This document shows positions 44,581-54,565 of a DNA stretch of 64,000 nt, piece by piece. Within the stretch, counting starts at the first letter, position 1. Every line of letters begins with the position of its first letter. Source of the DNA: CAVTPU01 sp963736695 (GTDB lineage Bacteria > Actinomycetota > Actinomycetes > Mycobacteriales > Micromonosporaceae); NCBI GenBank assembly GCA_963736695.1, contig CAVTPU010000004.1:2542001-2606000 (forward strand), written 5' to 3'. The position numbers and the translations under genes were made by a program. The notes under the pieces are model-generated. The model made no database searches and had not been told where the DNA came from. It was given only the letters and a program-made list of their open reading frames with translations.

Positions 44581-45691
44581 TCAGGCCGCGTGTGGTGGGT
44601 GTCGGAGGGGGATGATGGCGGCGCTGGCGGCGGCTTGGGCGTGGTCGACTTCGGCGAACACTTGGGTGTAGGTGTCGGCTGTGATGGTGATGGTGGAGTG
44701 GCCGAGGAGTGTGGAGATTGATTTGAGGTCGGCTCCGGCGGCGTGGGCGATGCTGGCTGCGCCGTGACGCAGGTCGTGGAGTCGGATGGGTGGGAGGTCG
44801 GCGTGGCGGATCAACTGTCTGAACCTGTTGGTCACGGTTTGTGGGTGGAGGGGTTGTCCGTCGGCCTGGGTGAAGAGCATGCCGGTGTCGTGCCAGGTGA
44901 TGCCCGCCCGCTTCGCTAGTTGGTCTTGTTCGGCGAGGTGGTGTTGCAGGACGGTGACGGTGGTTGGGTCTAGGGCGATGGTGCGGTCACCGGCACGGGA
45001 TTTGGGTTTTTTCTGGATGGGGGTCCAGCCGAGTTGGGTGATCTGGTTGGTGATGGCGAGTCGCCGTTGGGTGAGGTTGAGGTCGAAACGTCGAATGCCG
45101 CAGGCCTCACCCTGGGGATGCGGCTCGGGGCCGTGACCCGTCGCCGAGTGTGACGTTACGGGCCGGGTTGGTGGTGATGTACTCGGCGATGATCGAGTCC
45201 TTGAGGGCGGCGCGCAGGGTGGCTCGGATGCGGTGGAAACTGGCTGTGCTGAGTGGGCGTGTGCCCCGTACAAGGGCTCGGATCTTTGGGTCTGGGTTGG
45301 TCCGGGCGGCTTGGATCGTCTTGTTGCGTTCGGTCAACGCGGCGAACATGTCGTTGATGTGACCGGTCTTGAGCTGATCGACACGCAACGCGCCCAGGAA
45401 TGGTATGAGGTAGAGGCGAATGTGGCCCTCGTAGCCGCGTACCGTCGACGCTTCGACGTTGGTGTGCCGGTGACGCCAGGTCGGCAGGTATTCCGATAGT
45501 GGTGGCGCCCCGGCGAGGGGAATGTTGGCCTTGACGCGTTGACGCAAAGTGTCAATGTCGGGCAGTGGTTCCTTCGACCTCACCCCAAGCAGGATGGTGA
45601 TGATCTCCTCTCGTACGGGTGTGTCGGCGCCGGCCAAACGAAGCAGTTCCTTTGCGCGCTCACGGCAGGCGACGCCAGCGGGATCGCCCAT
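44581..45691 (-). pseudogene. Tyrosine integrase with internal deletion
   Basis: The N-terminal part (45691 to about 45125) holds a SAM-like core-binding domain (YLPTWRHRHTNVEASTVRGYEGHIR, then LSTASFHRIRATLRAAL). The C-terminal part (about 45105 to 44581) has the catalytic domain: GEACGIRRFDL, LHDLRHGAAS (His-x-x-Arg box), LLGHSTITITADTYTQV (His and the nucleophile Tyr). At about 45110 the two parts are in different frames, and the expected segment with the first catalytic Arg (a GLRRGE motif) is missing: the join reads HPQGEACG. The deletion of several tens of residues makes it inactive. It lies on the 5' side of tRNA-Lys, outside the repeat-bounded island. Confidence 0.8.
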
Positions 45692-45693
45692 AG

Positions 45694-46452
45694 CTACGTG
45701 CGGCGCGCAAGATGGACGATGATGTCGGCGCAGATCGCGACACGTTCGGGCAGGATGCCCATGATCCGGCGGAACACCTCGTCCCGGTCGGCGGCCGGCA
45801 GCACGAGATAGGCCGAGACAGTGGAGAGATAGCCGACGTAGTCGTCCGCGCTCATGGTCAGGCGCCGCTCGACCACAGCTTGATGGACGTCTGTGAACGA
45901 CTCCGCCTGCAGGAGCTCCGTGCCCGGCCACTGCATCGCCTGCTGCGGCGGAGTGCCGTCCGGCGACGGGAACTCGTCCGTGTCCAGAAACGGTTTACGC
46001 GCCTCATCGACGGCCTGCTTTACGGCAGCGTCGGCCAGCTGGACCGGTCCACCGAACGATGCGAACACGCCGCCCGGTTCCAGTAGCGCCGCGACGCGCT
46101 CCCACCGGAACGCTGGGTTCGTCCAGTGCAGCGCAGCGGCCGCATAGACCAAGTTGTACGTGCTGCCGAGTTGCACCTCCTCAAACGCGGCCCGCACGAT
46201 GGTCACGTCCAGCGGCACGTGCGTGCGCAGCTCGGCGAGCATCGAGGCGTCCGGCTCGGTCGCCGTGACCGCGACTCCGTGCTCAGCGAACAAGCGCGTC
46301 GCCTTGCCCGTGCCGGCGCCGATTTCGAGCCCGGTCCCGATCGGCCGGCCCGCATAGGACGCGACCAGATCGAAGAGTTCAACCGGGTAAACCGGCCGGA
46401 ACCGCTCGTACGCTTCCGCGATCGATCCGAAGCTCAGTGCGCGCGCAGGCAT
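45694..46452 (-). CDS. Class I SAM-dependent methyltransferase
   Basis: 252 residues from ATG at 46452, which has AAGGA 8 bases upstream; an ATG at 46461 has no such site. Motif I is GLEIGAGTGKATRLFA, motif II is the acidic VTATEPDASML, and a later block is YNLVYAAAALHWTNPAFRW with GGVFASFGG. The pattern fits small-molecule methyltransferases of the UbiE/tellurite-type group. Its stop lies 3 bp from the integrase pseudogene's start and it follows the giant SpvB/RHS gene on the same strand, with 229 bp between; a functional link is not shown. Confidence 0.85.
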   Translation of the reverse strand: MPARALSFGSIAEAYERFRPVYPVELFDLVASYAGRPIGTGLEIGAGTGKATRLFAEHGVAVTATEPDASMLAELRTHVPLDVTIVRAAFEEVQLGSTYNLVYAAAALHWTNPAFRWERVAALLEPGGVFASFGGPVQLADAAVKQAVDEARKPFLDTDEFPSPDGTPPQQAMQWPGTELLQAESFTDVHQAVVERRLTMSADDYVGYLSTVSAYLVLPAADRDEVFRRIMGILPERVAICADIIVHLARRT

Positions 46453-46690
46453 GCCGAGCATCCTTACACAAGCATCGGCGGGTCTGGCGGTCCAGGCTTC
46501 GGAGCTGATCGACTCTCTCTACAGGGCGGATCGGATGAGACATCATGGCGAGAACGCAAGTGCGGGGCGGATTCACTGGCAGGTGTACGAGGAGATGGCC
46601 AGCCATGGTGGCGTCCCAGCAGACCGACGGTATGCGAGTCCGCCGGCGGCCTCGACACCGCCAGCGGACTCACTCGCTGCTGTCACACTG

Positions 46691-49600
46691 TCAGTGCCAC
46701 CCGCCGAACTCGAAGTCGGCCATGCCCCAGCCGCTGAACGTCGAGCCGAAGGACCAGTAGTCGCTGCCCCAGTCGTCGTAGCCCCAGATGCTGGTGCCCC
46801 AGTTGTCGAGGGCGGGCGAGACGTTCCACATGGAACCGGCCATCCATACATCGAACGAGCTGCCCTGGGTGAGTTGGGCTGATGCCAGTCCGTGGCGGAT
46901 CCCCATGGTCGCCAGTTCGGTGTCCGAGTAGGCGAGGCTCCAGTCCCGCTGGCTGCGGACGTCGTACGGCGTTGTGCTGCCGTTCTCGGGGTCCTCCTTG
47001 CCTCCCCAGTTCACATTGTCGGACTTGTAGAGCACCCACGATTCGTTGAGCATCTTCATCGCGGTGACCCTCGCGGTGACTGTGGTGTTGGACACCAGGT
47101 TGCCTTCCGAGTCGAAGGAGAAGGCAACCACTGACTTCATCGATCCTTTGAATCCGTCGATGCCGGCGCTGGCCCCCATCCCGATGGCGGTTTCGGTCCA
47201 CTCCGTGCCACCGTTGGTGAACTTGGCTTCGACCGTGCCGGACAGCTTCGCGATGCCGATTGTGGAGATTGGAACGTCCACGCTGCGGGTGATCGTGCCG
47301 TCGGACGGGCTGATCGTGTTCGACAGACTGACCACCCCGAGGTCCACGCCCATCGTCACCGACTCTTTGACCGGATCGATGCTGCCGGTCAACTTGTAGC
47401 CGCTCCCGCCACTGTCACCGGCCTGTCGTGCGCCCCCCGAACCCGACGAGCCGACGCGGTCTCCTGCTTTTCCGGTGTGGTCGACGTTGTTGACCGGGTC
47501 ACCGGCGGCGTAGCTATACCGGTTGAGCGACTGCGGCACTGTTGGATCGGCGAACTGCGACGGGTCGGGAGTGGTGAACCAGCCGCGAGCGGCGTCTTGG
47601 TCCCGCACGCCACGGTGGTACAGGCCAGTCGGCGTGTCCAGGTAGTCACCGGCCAGCTGATGCACGTCGTGTGCGGTCCCGGCCCGGACGAGGACCTTGC
47701 CGTACGGGCTGTAGACCACTCGGGTCACGACCGCCTTCTTGGTGTCGAGGATCAGATGCGGACTGCCCAGATGGTTGGCGACAACATACAACGGGGCGCC
47801 GCCGACGTCGCGGGAAGCGATCCGCTGCTCACCGTGGTAGTAGAACTTCGTACCGACTTTGCTGCTCGAGTTGTACTGGTAGAGCAGCTTGCCGCCCAGT
47901 TCGACAAAACTGGTTGCGCCGTCTCGCACTCGCACGCCAAGGCCGTCGTAGGCGTAGCTTGTCGTGGTCGATCCGAGGGTGACACTACCCAGTTGGTTGA
48001 GCGCGTTGTAGGTGTAGGTCCGCGCACCGTCGTTGGTCAGATTTCCAGCATCGTCGTAGGTGTTGGTGGCGCCACCGACTGTTGTCGGAGCGTGCACGTG
48101 CCCATCACCCACGGCCGGATATGTCATCGCCCCGATTCCAGTGCCGGACTTCATCCGACCGATCTGGTCGTAGGTGTAGGTGCTGTCGTAGGCATCGGTG
48201 CCGACGTTGTCAGCGGTGGTGAGCCGCCCCAGGTTGTCGTAGGTGTAGTTCCAGTTGTCGGGACCGTCGGCGGACCGTTTGGTCTTCATCCGGCCGTCGA
48301 GGTGGTACCCGTACGACTCGTTCTGCAGCACGGTGGTGCCAGAGGACGCGGTGTTCGAGGCGAGCCACATCCGCTTCGGGTCGTAGTTCTCGGTGTAGAC
48401 GACACCGTTGCCCAGGGTCCGCTTGGCGACGGTAGGTGTGCACACCGCAGCCGTGACATATCCACCCACCGAGGTCTGGCAGCCATCAGCCCCGTAGGCA
48501 TATGTGACCGCCTCGCCATCGGGGTAGGTGAGGCTGGCCGGCCGGCCGATCTTGTCGAATGACTGCTTCACCGTGAAGGACGTCCCGCCGGTGTTTCTGG
48601 TCATCGCGGCGATCTGGCCGACTGCACTGTATGTCCACGATGTCGAACCCGCCGAGTCGGTCATCGACGTCATCCGTCCACGTCCGGCGCCGTGGCCGGC
48701 CTGGTCGTACAGGTAGGTCGCCTGCACCACACCGGCGGCGACACGGCTGGTCAGCCGGCCCATCGGGTCGTTGTATTCGAACGTGGCGACCCGTCCGGCG
48801 CCGTCCTTCTGCGAAATCAGGTGCCCTCCGCTGTCATAACCGTAGGCCCAGGTGCCCGAATCCGGGTTGACCATGCTGGTCTTGCGGCCGAGGGAGTCCC
48901 AGGTCATCGTCGTGACGTTGCCGACCGAGTCGGTGATGCCGGTGTTGCGGCCGAGCCGGTCGTAGGTCACCCGGCTCCGGTACTGGGCGCCTTTTCCCAC
49001 CGCGCCACCAAGCCATTCCTGGATCACCCGCGGGTTGCCCCAACCATCGAGTCCTGTCCGTCGGCACCTGCCCAGCTCATCGCAGATGGTCTCGGTGAGC
49101 CGCGGTTTCGCGAAGTCGGCGTCGTTGGCGTTGACCACGACGTGATAGGACGTCACCACCGAACTGCCGTCGGGGTTGGTGGCTTTGATCTGCCTACCCA
49201 ACCCGTCATAGGTGAACGCGGTGTACTGCGGGACGGCCGACCCGGCGAACAGGTTGGACACCTTCGCCACCTGTCCTTGTGCGTTGTAGACAGTGTTCAC
49301 CACGCGGTTGGGCTCGGAGGTCTCCTTGATGGTGCGTCCCTGACCGTCGATGAACGTACGCTTCCACAAACCGTCCGTCGAGCCGTCCACATCGGATGCC
49401 TGTACGTACTGCTTGGTCGGATCACCCCAGCTAAGGTAAGTCGTCGACGTCACCCCACCGTCCGGACGGGATTCGGTGCGCACCCGCCCGAAGGCGTCGT
49501 ACCCCCAGGTTGTCGTCTTCGCGTTCGCGTCGCGATATGAGGTCGGAAGGTCGAACACCCCGTTCCACCCGCGAACCGTGCACAGCACCGCCGCATCCGC

Positions 49601-52474
49601 GCACTTTGTCTCACCGCAGGAGTTCGCGGAGACGCACTCTCGGATCGGATACATGTGGTATGTCGAGTCGTACTCGTAGCTGGTGACCTTGCCCAACTCG
49701 TTGACCGCACGGACCTTGTTTCCCTTGGCGTCGTAGTCCATCGACGCGACGACCATCGAATTGGTCGTGTTCAACCAGGTTCGAGCCACCGTCGGGTCCC
49801 CGGCGGCGTTATAGACGAACTCCAACCGCTTCAGTCGCGCTCCGGTGGTGCCCGTTCCGGTCAACGTCGTCACGCTCGTCGGCCGGTCCACCTGATGGGA
49901 GTCGGCCACGTACCGGTACCCGGTGAGTACCGTCGTCTCGTCGCCGCCGACGGCGACATCACCGTACTCATACTGTTGGGTCACGTTGCCGTGGGCGTCA
50001 TGGGCCACGTAGTCGGTCCGGGTCGTCTGACAGTTCGCCCCTTCGCAGAACGCGTGGGTGCGCCGCGACACCAGCGACTTGTACACCCCGCCGGACGTGC
50101 TGTCGGCATAGAGCACGGTCGAGCGTTCCAGCAACGTGCCGCCCGACGAGATCCGGTCCACCCGCGCGATCCGGTTGGCCTTGTAACCGGCGGCCACGTT
50201 GAAATAGGTCACGGACTTCGCGCCAGAGACATCCGTCGCGGCGACTGTCTTGAACCCGAGGAAGCGCCGCTCGACCGGATCCCACCGGCCGCCGCTGTAG
50301 GAATACGACGTGTCCGCCCACAGACCACGCCCGTCACCGACCCGCAGCCGGGAAACGGTCATCAGCGACGCCGGCGCCTTCTGCAGACCGGCTTCGACTG
50401 TCCCGATCGACCAAGCCAGCGCCGGCTTGTAGGTCACCTGCGTCTGCCCACCCAGCTCGTTGGTCAGGCCAGTGAGCACGTCCGGATGGCCGTCGAAACT
50501 GGTCAGCGCGACCCACCACTCACCGTGGGTGTGACCGTGCATCCAGAAGTCGCTCTTTCCGTCGCCGTTGAAATCGTCCGCACGGAAGTCTCCGCCCTGG
50601 TGCCAGCCCGACAGCACCTTCCCCGTGGTCGTGAACCCGGTCGCCGCGGCGTTGGTGATCGCCAACCAGACGTCACCACTTCGGCGACACCACAGATCGG
50701 CTTTGCCGTCGCCGTTGAAGTCGCCGACGCCGAACTCGCCGTAGGCCGGGCACCACGACAACGACAGCTGTGAGCGAAACCGGTACGTCCCGTCCGACAG
50801 CAGGACCTGTGTCGTCGATGGATTCGCGAAAGGATTGTGGCAGTAGAAGTCGGCCCTGCCGTCACCGTTGAAATCCGCTGTGCCGAAGTCGGTGCCGCTG
50901 GCGCACCACTTCGAACTGCCGGTGGGCATGTTGATCGCACCGGCGTTGGTGGCGCCGTCAGCCAGGTACACCCGCGGCCCGACCATCGTTCCGGCACGGA
51001 AACACCAAAACTCGGCCCGGCCGTCGCCATCGAAATCAGCGGCTCCGAAGCTGCTGGCGCTGTCACAAGGGCTGTAGAGCGTCGACGAGGGCGACACCTT
51101 CGTGCTGGCCGTGGTCGCATGGCACCAGAGCCGGTGCTGGCCACTGGAGTTGCCTACGATCGCGGCGCCAACGTTTTCCGAGTTGCACCAAGTCGCCGCG
51201 CTCCACCCCGGGGTAAATGCGCCCGCCCCGTCACTGAGCCGGTAGTTCGAACTGGAAGAGGTGTTACACCACAGGTCGGACCTGCCATCAGCGTTGAAGT
51301 CCGCGGCGCCGAACGCCGTCGGGCCGGTCGCTGGCCTCTTACACCAAGACGAGAACGGCTTTTGAGCGGTGAATCCACCGGACCCACCGCCGATGGCAAG
51401 TTTGGTGGAACCAGCCTCGAAATCGTGGCAGTACAGGTCGGCCTTCCCGTCTCCGTTGACGTCGGCTGTCCCGATTCTCCACGCTGTACTTCCATCACAA
51501 AATCCTTTGAACCCGCTGCTGAGGGTGAACGCGAGCGGATCGGAACGATACGACATCGTGATCGCGCGCAAGGCGCTGCCGCCGTCGACCGTACCGGTCG
51601 GGTCGAGAGTGGCGTTGCTCCCGAAGCGTCGTACGCTCGCCAACAGCGACCGGCCGGAACTGGCGCTGGCGGTGTAACTGAGCTTGTACGCGCGGGCACG
51701 CGTACCGGACACGGCCACGTCAATGGTCTTGACCCGATAATTCATCCGGGAAAATCCACCAGTGTCCACTTTGCCGCCGACCGCACTGATTATCGGATCC
51801 GGACGAGTCTCCCGGTAGAACGTGATCTTAGTGCCGTTGTAGGAAACTGTGTTCAGGTAGCACTCAAAGGATCCGTGGCACCAGTACCCATAGGACACCG
51901 TGTTGCCGTGCGGGTCGACCACTGACGACAGCATCCAGCGCACAGTTCCAGAGCCGACGTTGAACCTGGCGGCGTAGGTCTTCTTTACCCCGTTGCGCTC
52001 GTGCACGGTCCACGTGTTGGTGCTCGACGCGAAGGTGATGCGTTGAAAGTTCTGGCGCTTCGTCATATGGGTTCCACCCAGCGCGGTTGAAGCCACCAGT
52101 TGCTCCCCGTCGAGCAGGAAGACGTCCGTACTGGCGAGGTTCGCTGAACCCCGACCCGCGCCTACCCGCTCGATCGCCGACGTCCCGACCAACTGCCAAC
52201 CGAGACCGAACATCCCGTTGCCCGACGATGAGCTGTAGGTCAATGTCAGCGCTGGCTCCATCCCATGGAAGGACGGGACTTCAATGGGAATCGTCGACAC
52301 AAACGCGCCCGAGTTCTGATCCACCTGACCCGGCGCCAACTCGGCCCCACCGACCGCAGCCGCAGCCGACGCCTTCGGCAACGATCGGTAGATGAACAGA
52401 CCGACGGTCATGGCCGAGACTAGGACCAGGACAGACAATATGACCAGCCGATTGCGCCAGCGGCCCTTCAACAT
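46691..52474 (-). CDS. Giant SpvB/FG-GAP/RHS surface protein
   Basis: 1927 residues. One N-terminal TM/signal helix (NRLVILSVLVLVSAMTVGLFI, 8-28) anchors or exports it. An SpvB-like opening follows (about 45-110: GAFVSTIPIEVPSFHG, LTYSSSSGNGMFGLGW). At 330-650 are FG-GAP/VCBS-like repeats with DxNxDG calcium-type loops (DVNGDGKADLYC, DFNADGRSDLWC, DFDGDGRAEFWC, DFNGDGRADFYC, DFNGDGKADLWC), each with a cysteine two to three positions on. RHS/YD repeats run from about 650 to 1640 and close with SLNRYSYAAGDPVNNVDHTG (1661). The last ~260 residues are beta-rich and end in an unusual Trp/Gly/Asp/Ser tail. This layout recalls TcdB/TccC-type and cell-wall RHS proteins. The tip is not a toxin family I know, and no immunity gene is evident downstream. 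Confidence 0.87.
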   Translation of the reverse strand: MLKGRWRNRLVILSVLVLVSAMTVGLFIYRSLPKASAAAAVGGAELAPGQVDQNSGAFVSTIPIEVPSFHGMEPALTLTYSSSSGNGMFGLGWQLVGTSAIERVGAGRGSANLASTDVFLLDGEQLVASTALGGTHMTKRQNFQRITFASSTNTWTVHERNGVKKTYAARFNVGSGTVRWMLSSVVDPHGNTVSYGYWCHGSFECYLNTVSYNGTKITFYRETRPDPIISAVGGKVDTGGFSRMNYRVKTIDVAVSGTRARAYKLSYTASASSGRSLLASVRRFGSNATLDPTGTVDGGSALRAITMSYRSDPLAFTLSSGFKGFCDGSTAWRIGTADVNGDGKADLYCHDFEAGSTKLAIGGGSGGFTAQKPFSSWCKRPATGPTAFGAADFNADGRSDLWCNTSSSSNYRLSDGAGAFTPGWSAATWCNSENVGAAIVGNSSGQHRLWCHATTASTKVSPSSTLYSPCDSASSFGAADFDGDGRAEFWCFRAGTMVGPRVYLADGATNAGAINMPTGSSKWCASGTDFGTADFNGDGRADFYCHNPFANPSTTQVLLSDGTYRFRSQLSLSWCPAYGEFGVGDFNGDGKADLWCRRSGDVWLAITNAAATGFTTTGKVLSGWHQGGDFRADDFNGDGKSDFWMHGHTHGEWWVALTSFDGHPDVLTGLTNELGGQTQVTYKPALAWSIGTVEAGLQKAPASLMTVSRLRVGDGRGLWADTSYSYSGGRWDPVERRFLGFKTVAATDVSGAKSVTYFNVAAGYKANRIARVDRISSGGTLLERSTVLYADSTSGGVYKSLVSRRTHAFCEGANCQTTRTDYVAHDAHGNVTQQYEYGDVAVGGDETTVLTGYRYVADSHQVDRPTSVTTLTGTGTTGARLKRLEFVYNAAGDPTVARTWLNTTNSMVVASMDYDAKGNKVRAVNELGKVTSYEYDSTYHMYPIRECVSANSCGETKCADAAVLCTVRGWNGVFDLPTSYRDANAKTTTWGYDAFGRVRTESRPDGGVTSTTYLSWGDPTKQYVQASDVDGSTDGLWKRTFIDGQGRTIKETSEPNRVVNTVYNAQGQVAKVSNLFAGSAVPQYTAFTYDGLGRQIKATNPDGSSVVTSYHVVVNANDADFAKPRLTETICDELGRCRRTGLDGWGNPRVIQEWLGGAVGKGAQYRSRVTYDRLGRNTGITDSVGNVTTMTWDSLGRKTSMVNPDSGTWAYGYDSGGHLISQKDGAGRVATFEYNDPMGRLTSRVAAGVVQATYLYDQAGHGAGRGRMTSMTDSAGSTSWTYSAVGQIAAMTRNTGGTSFTVKQSFDKIGRPASLTYPDGEAVTYAYGADGCQTSVGGYVTAAVCTPTVAKRTLGNGVVYTENYDPKRMWLASNTASSGTTVLQNESYGYHLDGRMKTKRSADGPDNWNYTYDNLGRLTTADNVGTDAYDSTYTYDQIGRMKSGTGIGAMTYPAVGDGHVHAPTTVGGATNTYDDAGNLTNDGARTYTYNALNQLGSVTLGSTTTSYAYDGLGVRVRDGATSFVELGGKLLYQYNSSSKVGTKFYYHGEQRIASRDVGGAPLYVVANHLGSPHLILDTKKAVVTRVVYSPYGKVLVRAGTAHDVHQLAGDYLDTPTGLYHRGVRDQDAARGWFTTPDPSQFADPTVPQSLNRYSYAAGDPVNNVDHTGKAGDRVGSSGSGGARQAGDSGGSGYKLTGSIDPVKESVTMGVDLGVVSLSNTISPSDGTITRSVDVPISTIGIAKLSGTVEAKFTNGGTEWTETAIGMGASAGIDGFKGSMKSVVAFSFDSEGNLVSNTTVTARVTAMKMLNESWVLYKSDNVNWGGKEDPENGSTTPYDVRSQRDWSLAYSDTELATMGIRHGLASAQLTQGSSFDVWMAGSMWNVSPALDNWGTSIWGYDDWGSDYWSFGSTFSGWGMADFEFGGWH

Positions 52475-52864
52475 GCGTGCGTCCCCTCATCGGACCGTGC
52501 GACACACGGCGGAACACTCGTCCAAAGCGTCGACGGCACACTTTCCGAGCGCAGTAGAGTGAGTCCGCTAACGACCACATCGACGCAGGGAAAAGCAGAC
52601 CCTTAGCGAGCAGACTTCACGCGCACTCGAACCAACGCCCGGTTCACTGTCGACAGTGTGCGGCTGTCATCGACGTCGATGCAAGGGCTTGGCGACAATC
52701 CGATCGCCCGTGACGCCGAGGTTCTCCCATGTGGGCACTCGGACCCACCCGCGATTGCCCACATGGGGCAAACATCGACGCACAGATCCATGTAGGACAA
52801 TTTGACCTAGCAACCCTCGATGGCAGAGCTCCGTTGCACTTTCGGTGGTGACGGACGGTGATGG
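52475..52864. other. Intergenic region upstream of the SpvB/RHS gene
   Basis: About 390 bp, where the promoter of the giant gene should lie. Short frames on both strands carry no family signature. No RNA gene or repeat is clear. Confidence 0.4.
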
Positions 52865-53568
52865 TCAGTCGAGCAGATCAGGTAGAGCTCGTAACACGTC
52901 GAGCGCCGCCTCATACCGGATGACGTGCACATCGGCGCGGGTGACGTTGTCGGCGAGCGTCAGCGTGATGCCTTGTAAGGCCGGGAGGGAGCTGATGATC
53001 TCCGTTACATTACCCGGGGTTACGTTGAGGCTGGCGATGATGGCATTGTCAATTCCGAGCTGGTTGAGATCTTCGAGGTGGAACTCGTCGGCGTAGTCTG
53101 GTGTTTCGTCTCGAAGTATCTCCCAGGCATTCGCATATTCGGGCATGACATCGACCTGAAACAGTGCAGCACTTCGGTCGGTAAGGTCGTCGTATCTGCT
53201 GAGAATCCATGAGGGGTCGTCGTCGTGTGAGATTTCGATGCTGGCATAGATGATTCGAATCCCGGCACTGTTGAGCGTTTCCCGCACGGTGGGTGGTGGA
53301 ATCATTCCGCCAATCAGCTGTACGAAGTCGGCGTCGAGCTCCCGTGCGATGCGTTGGCCGGGTCGTTGCGAAAATCCATCTGCGCGACAAACTGCGCCTT
53401 GGTGAGCGACCTTTGTATGGAGCGGGCGAGATCGATCGAGACAATCCGATCATCTGCGAATCGTGAGTCCTGGCTGAGTGAGACTCCGATGATGTTCGCC
53501 CCGAGGGCCTCGACCGCAGTCGCCTCACCCACGGAACAAACGCGATCGAGCTTGATCATTTTAATCAT
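52865..53568 (-). pseudogene. TrpF-like barrel gene split by a -1 frameshift
   Basis: Start ATG 53568, preceded by GGGGGAAGG. The first frame gives MIKMIKLDRVCSVGEATAV, VEALGANIIGVSLSQ and AQMDFRNDP; the second frame takes over near 53355 as GQRIARELDADFVQLIGG and continues to SLNVTPGNVTEIISSLP before the stop at 52865. Joined, this follows the phosphoribosylanthranilate isomerase (TrpF) fold: VEALGANIIGV, DADFVQLIGG, LNVTPGNV. But the catalytic Cys position (KICG in TrpF) reads KLDR here, so true isomerase activity is doubtful. The frame break could be a real mutation or a sequence error. It lies downstream of the ABC-2 genes, probably the same operon. Confidence 0.65.
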
Positions 53569-53623
53569 AGTTGACAACCTTCCCCCGGAGCTGTTCCCCG
53601 CCGACAAACCCACTCGAAACCAC

Positions 53624-53830
53624 CTAGATTTTGCCCTCTGTACACGCGATCACCGGAATGGTGACGACGAAGATCGCCTCGACGGCCCATACCACTACTC
53701 GCGCCACTAGATCGGCGATCAGGTCTCGGACGACTTCGCGCGTGAAGCGGACCAGGTTGCCGGCGGCTTCGGTGGCCAGCGCCATCGCAGAGGAGACCGC
53801 GCCGAGTCCGCCGAACCCAGCGGAGTCCAC
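53624..53830 (-). CDS. Small one-TM protein after the ABC permease
   Basis: 68 residues from GTG at 53830, three bases after the permease stop. It reads MDSAGFGGLGAVSSAMAL then RFTREVVRDLIADLVARVVVWAVEAIFVVTIPVIA, i.e. an amphipathic segment followed by a TM helix. This resembles a fragment of the helical domain of WXG100/ESX-associated proteins, but that is a weak match. It might be a remnant of a longer gene. Confidence 0.4.
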   Translation of the reverse strand: MDSAGFGGLGAVSSAMALATEAAGNLVRFTREVVRDLIADLVARVVVWAVEAIFVVTIPVIACTEGKI

Positions 53831-53833
53831 GGA

Positions 53834-54565
53834 CTATGCGTCCCGGGCGGTCACGGCCCACATCGCGAGGGCCAGGAAAGCCACCGCTACAACGGTGAAG
53901 ATACCCAGGCCGACGGCGGGCGACCAGGCAAACGGCAGCCCTTGTGGATTTCCTAGGAACAAGTTCGCGTTGGCGAACGGCATGAAGGTGGCGATCCTCT
54001 CGCCGTATCTCGGTACCAGGGTGGTCAGTCCCTCGACCAACAGTGGCCAGGCGATAAGAATCGCCACTACTCCGGCTGTGCGACGGATCAGGGTGGCCAC
54101 TCCGACTGCGAGGACGCCGGTGAGCGCGGCCACCAGCGGCAGGCCCCACAGGAGCCGGACAGTGGTGTCGTCCATGGGTACTGGCTGGTGTGCCAGACGT
54201 CCTGCCAGGAAGAGAACCGCAGGTATCAGGACGGCTGTGGTCAGTGCGCATATCGTGGCGGCGAGGGTCGCCTTGGCGAGGATCACCGTTGTTCGCCGCT
54301 GGAACACGGCGAACGTCACTCGGATCGTGCCGGTGCCGAATTCGGTCGTGACGGTGAGGGCCGCCATCGTCATGAGGAGGACGAGGCCGTAGCCGAGGAG
54401 GCCGGCGATGGCTTGGTCACGCCGCAACGGATGGTCGTTTTGGCCGGCGTCCACGCCGGCAGCCGCCGCGATAAGCAGGCTCACGACGACCACGCCGAGC
54501 AGGCAGGCGAATGGGGACCTGGTCGAGCGGAGTTTGATCAACTCCGCTTTAAGCGCGTCGATCAT
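53834..54565 (-). CDS. ABC-2 type transporter permease
   Basis: 243 residues with six hydrophobic helices (for example ACLLGVVVVSLLIAAAAG, GYGLVLLMTMAALTV, LLWGLPLVAALTGVLAVG). The opening MIDALKAELIKLRSTRSPFA and the TTEFGTGTIRVTFAVFQRR loop are typical of the ABC-2 permeases of antimicrobial-peptide and multidrug exporters. The ATG overlaps the ATPase stop by 4 bp (ATGA), so the two are one operon and one transporter. Confidence 0.88.
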   Translation of the reverse strand: MIDALKAELIKLRSTRSPFACLLGVVVVSLLIAAAAGVDAGQNDHPLRRDQAIAGLLGYGLVLLMTMAALTVTTEFGTGTIRVTFAVFQRRTTVILAKATLAATICALTTAVLIPAVLFLAGRLAHQPVPMDDTTVRLLWGLPLVAALTGVLAVGVATLIRRTAGVVAILIAWPLLVEGLTTLVPRYGERIATFMPFANANLFLGNPQGLPFAWSPAVGLGIFTVVAVAFLALAMWAVTARDA

